From an uncultured Duncaniella sp. (lineage in GTDB: Bacteria > Bacteroidota > Bacteroidia > Bacteroidales > Muribaculaceae): a stretch of DNA of 64,000 bases. Location: NCBI GenBank assembly GCA_910586665.1, contig CAJUIX010000005.1, positions 1-64,000 of the forward strand. Direction: 5' to 3'. The notes under the pieces are model-generated. The model was not told where the DNA came from, made no database searches, and worked only from the letters and a program-made list of their open reading frames with translations. How positions within the stretch are numbered: position 1 is the stretch's first letter; the number at the start of each line of letters is the position of its first letter. The position numbers were made by a program, and so were the translations under genes. Shown one piece after another: positions 63,421-64,000 of the stretch.

Positions 63421-64000
63421 TTATAATGATTTGAGATGCAAGAATTCTTTCTGTAGACCCGCGTTGGAGCGGATTGAGTCACTGACTTGGGGTCCGTTGT
63501 TTTCCCATGTGTTGCCGGGACCGTTTGCATTTTGGAGATACTTCTCCCCCTCGGTCCAGTTGTCCTTCACCGTGATGAATGAGGAACCCTCGTCGGTGTA
63601 GAGGTAGAACCAGTGGTTGGGGTCATGCGCATAGCCGGGGACATAGATGTCGCGCACGCAGTTCTCTGTCACCCAGCTGTGGGGCTGGGAGCCGAGGGTG
63701 TAGACTCCGGCCACGTCATACATGTGTTTGGCATAATGGTGGATAAGGTTTGCATGGACGCGGTTGTTACGCATGCAGTTGACCGTGCGAGTCCACCCCC
63801 AGCCGAGATTGATGCCGCTGTAGGAAACATCGCAGATTTCGTTGTGCTCGATATTGATGTCACGGACATATCCGGCACAGATGCCGAGCGTGCCCCAGTC
63901 CTCGTTGGTGACGTCGACGATATAATTGTTGGCAATCGTCAGCCCCGAGCAGACCTCGCGGCCGTCGGCCGGGTCGTAAGGGAGATGTGTCTCATGCGCG
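63421..64000 (-). CDS. Right-handed beta-helix protein, GH141-like (3' part, runs off the window)
   Basis: The reading frame is open from the stop at 63421 to the window edge, giving 192 C-terminal residues; the start lies beyond 64000. The ATG at 63774 is internal. The visible part shows beta-helix rungs (LTIANNYIVDVTNED, ININIEHNEICDVSYSGI-type, NCMRNNRVHANLIHHY, VYTLGSQPHSWVTENCVRDI). It ends in a short tail with NTWENNGPQVSDSIRSNAGL, typical of the end of GH141/pectate-lyase-like enzymes. GH141 (BT1002) removes L-Fuc from RG-II side chain A. The neighbouring GH78 supports GH141, but other beta-helix families are possible from this fragment. Confidence 0.65.
   Translation of the reverse strand, partial: AHETHLPYDPADGREVCSGLTIANNYIVDVTNEDWGTLGICAGYVRDINIEHNEICDVSYSGINLGWGWTRTVNCMRNNRVHANLIHHYAKHMYDVAGVYTLGSQPHSWVTENCVRDIYVPGYAHDPNHWFYLYTDEGSSFITVKDNWTEGEKYLQNANGPGNTWENNGPQVSDSIRSNAGLQKEFLHLKSL

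Noticed and set aside
63421..63774. A separate 117-residue gene at the right edge
   Set aside because: Translating 63775-64000 in the same frame shows no stop, with beta-helix rungs continuing, so it is the 3' end of a larger gene.
1..64000. CRISPR arrays, insertion sequences, tRNA/rRNA genes, phage or integrase genes
   Set aside because: I saw no evenly spaced repeats, transposase or integrase motifs, or cloverleaf-like sequence in the intergenic regions read.

Overview
The window comes from the chromosome of a Bacteroidales bacterium. The signs are a SusC/SusD pair, Bacteroidota-type promoters (TTTG about 20 nt upstream of TAnnTTTG), short lipoprotein signals ending in a Cys, a long-tailed S16 protein, and a dense run of secreted glycoside hydrolases. 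The G+C-leaning coding sequence and gene style suggest a Muribaculaceae-like gut commensal, but the family is an inference.

Positions 1-5.9 kb are housekeeping genes on the minus strand: a CPBP membrane protease, ribosomal protein S16 (with its own promoter and terminator), and a dgt / TPM-domain protein / Na+:alanine symporter operon. A 514-bp non-coding stretch (5880-6393) follows, carrying a clear plus-strand promoter and a leader of about 165 nt.

Positions 6.4-20.2 kb (plus strand) are the uptake arm of a polysaccharide utilization locus (PUL): a secreted sugar-isomerase-like TIM barrel, a DUF4957/DUF5123-type surface lipoprotein, SusC, SusD, a PL1 pectate lyase, a DUF3826 protein, and a large beta-helix/DUF6298 protein. 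Positions 20.2-64 kb (minus strand) are a convergent, tightly packed enzyme arm of 18 genes. Both arms end at a 17-bp-stem bidirectional terminator at 20171-20209.

The enzyme arm has the signature set for rhamnogalacturonan II (RG-II), the most complex plant pectin. It has a GH140 apiosidase-type enzyme and a GH137-GH2 double enzyme followed directly by a GH138-type alpha-galacturonidase. It has a GH143/GH142-type double enzyme, a GH78-sialidase-like fusion, GH95, GH106, two further GH78, three further GH2, a second PL1, two esterases, a GH43-like lipoprotein, a DUF5703 six-hairpin protein, and the 3' part of a beta-helix (GH141-like) gene running off the right edge. GH numbers are assigned from recognised sequence features and architecture, with no database search. 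Together the products would cut the homogalacturonan backbone, remove esters, strip side chains A-D and import the fragments by SusCD.

The enzyme arm is split into at least two transcription units by a stem-loop (36751-36787) and a good promoter (36654-36685). No sensor/regulator, GH28, GH105 or GH139 gene is seen, so the locus probably continues to the right.
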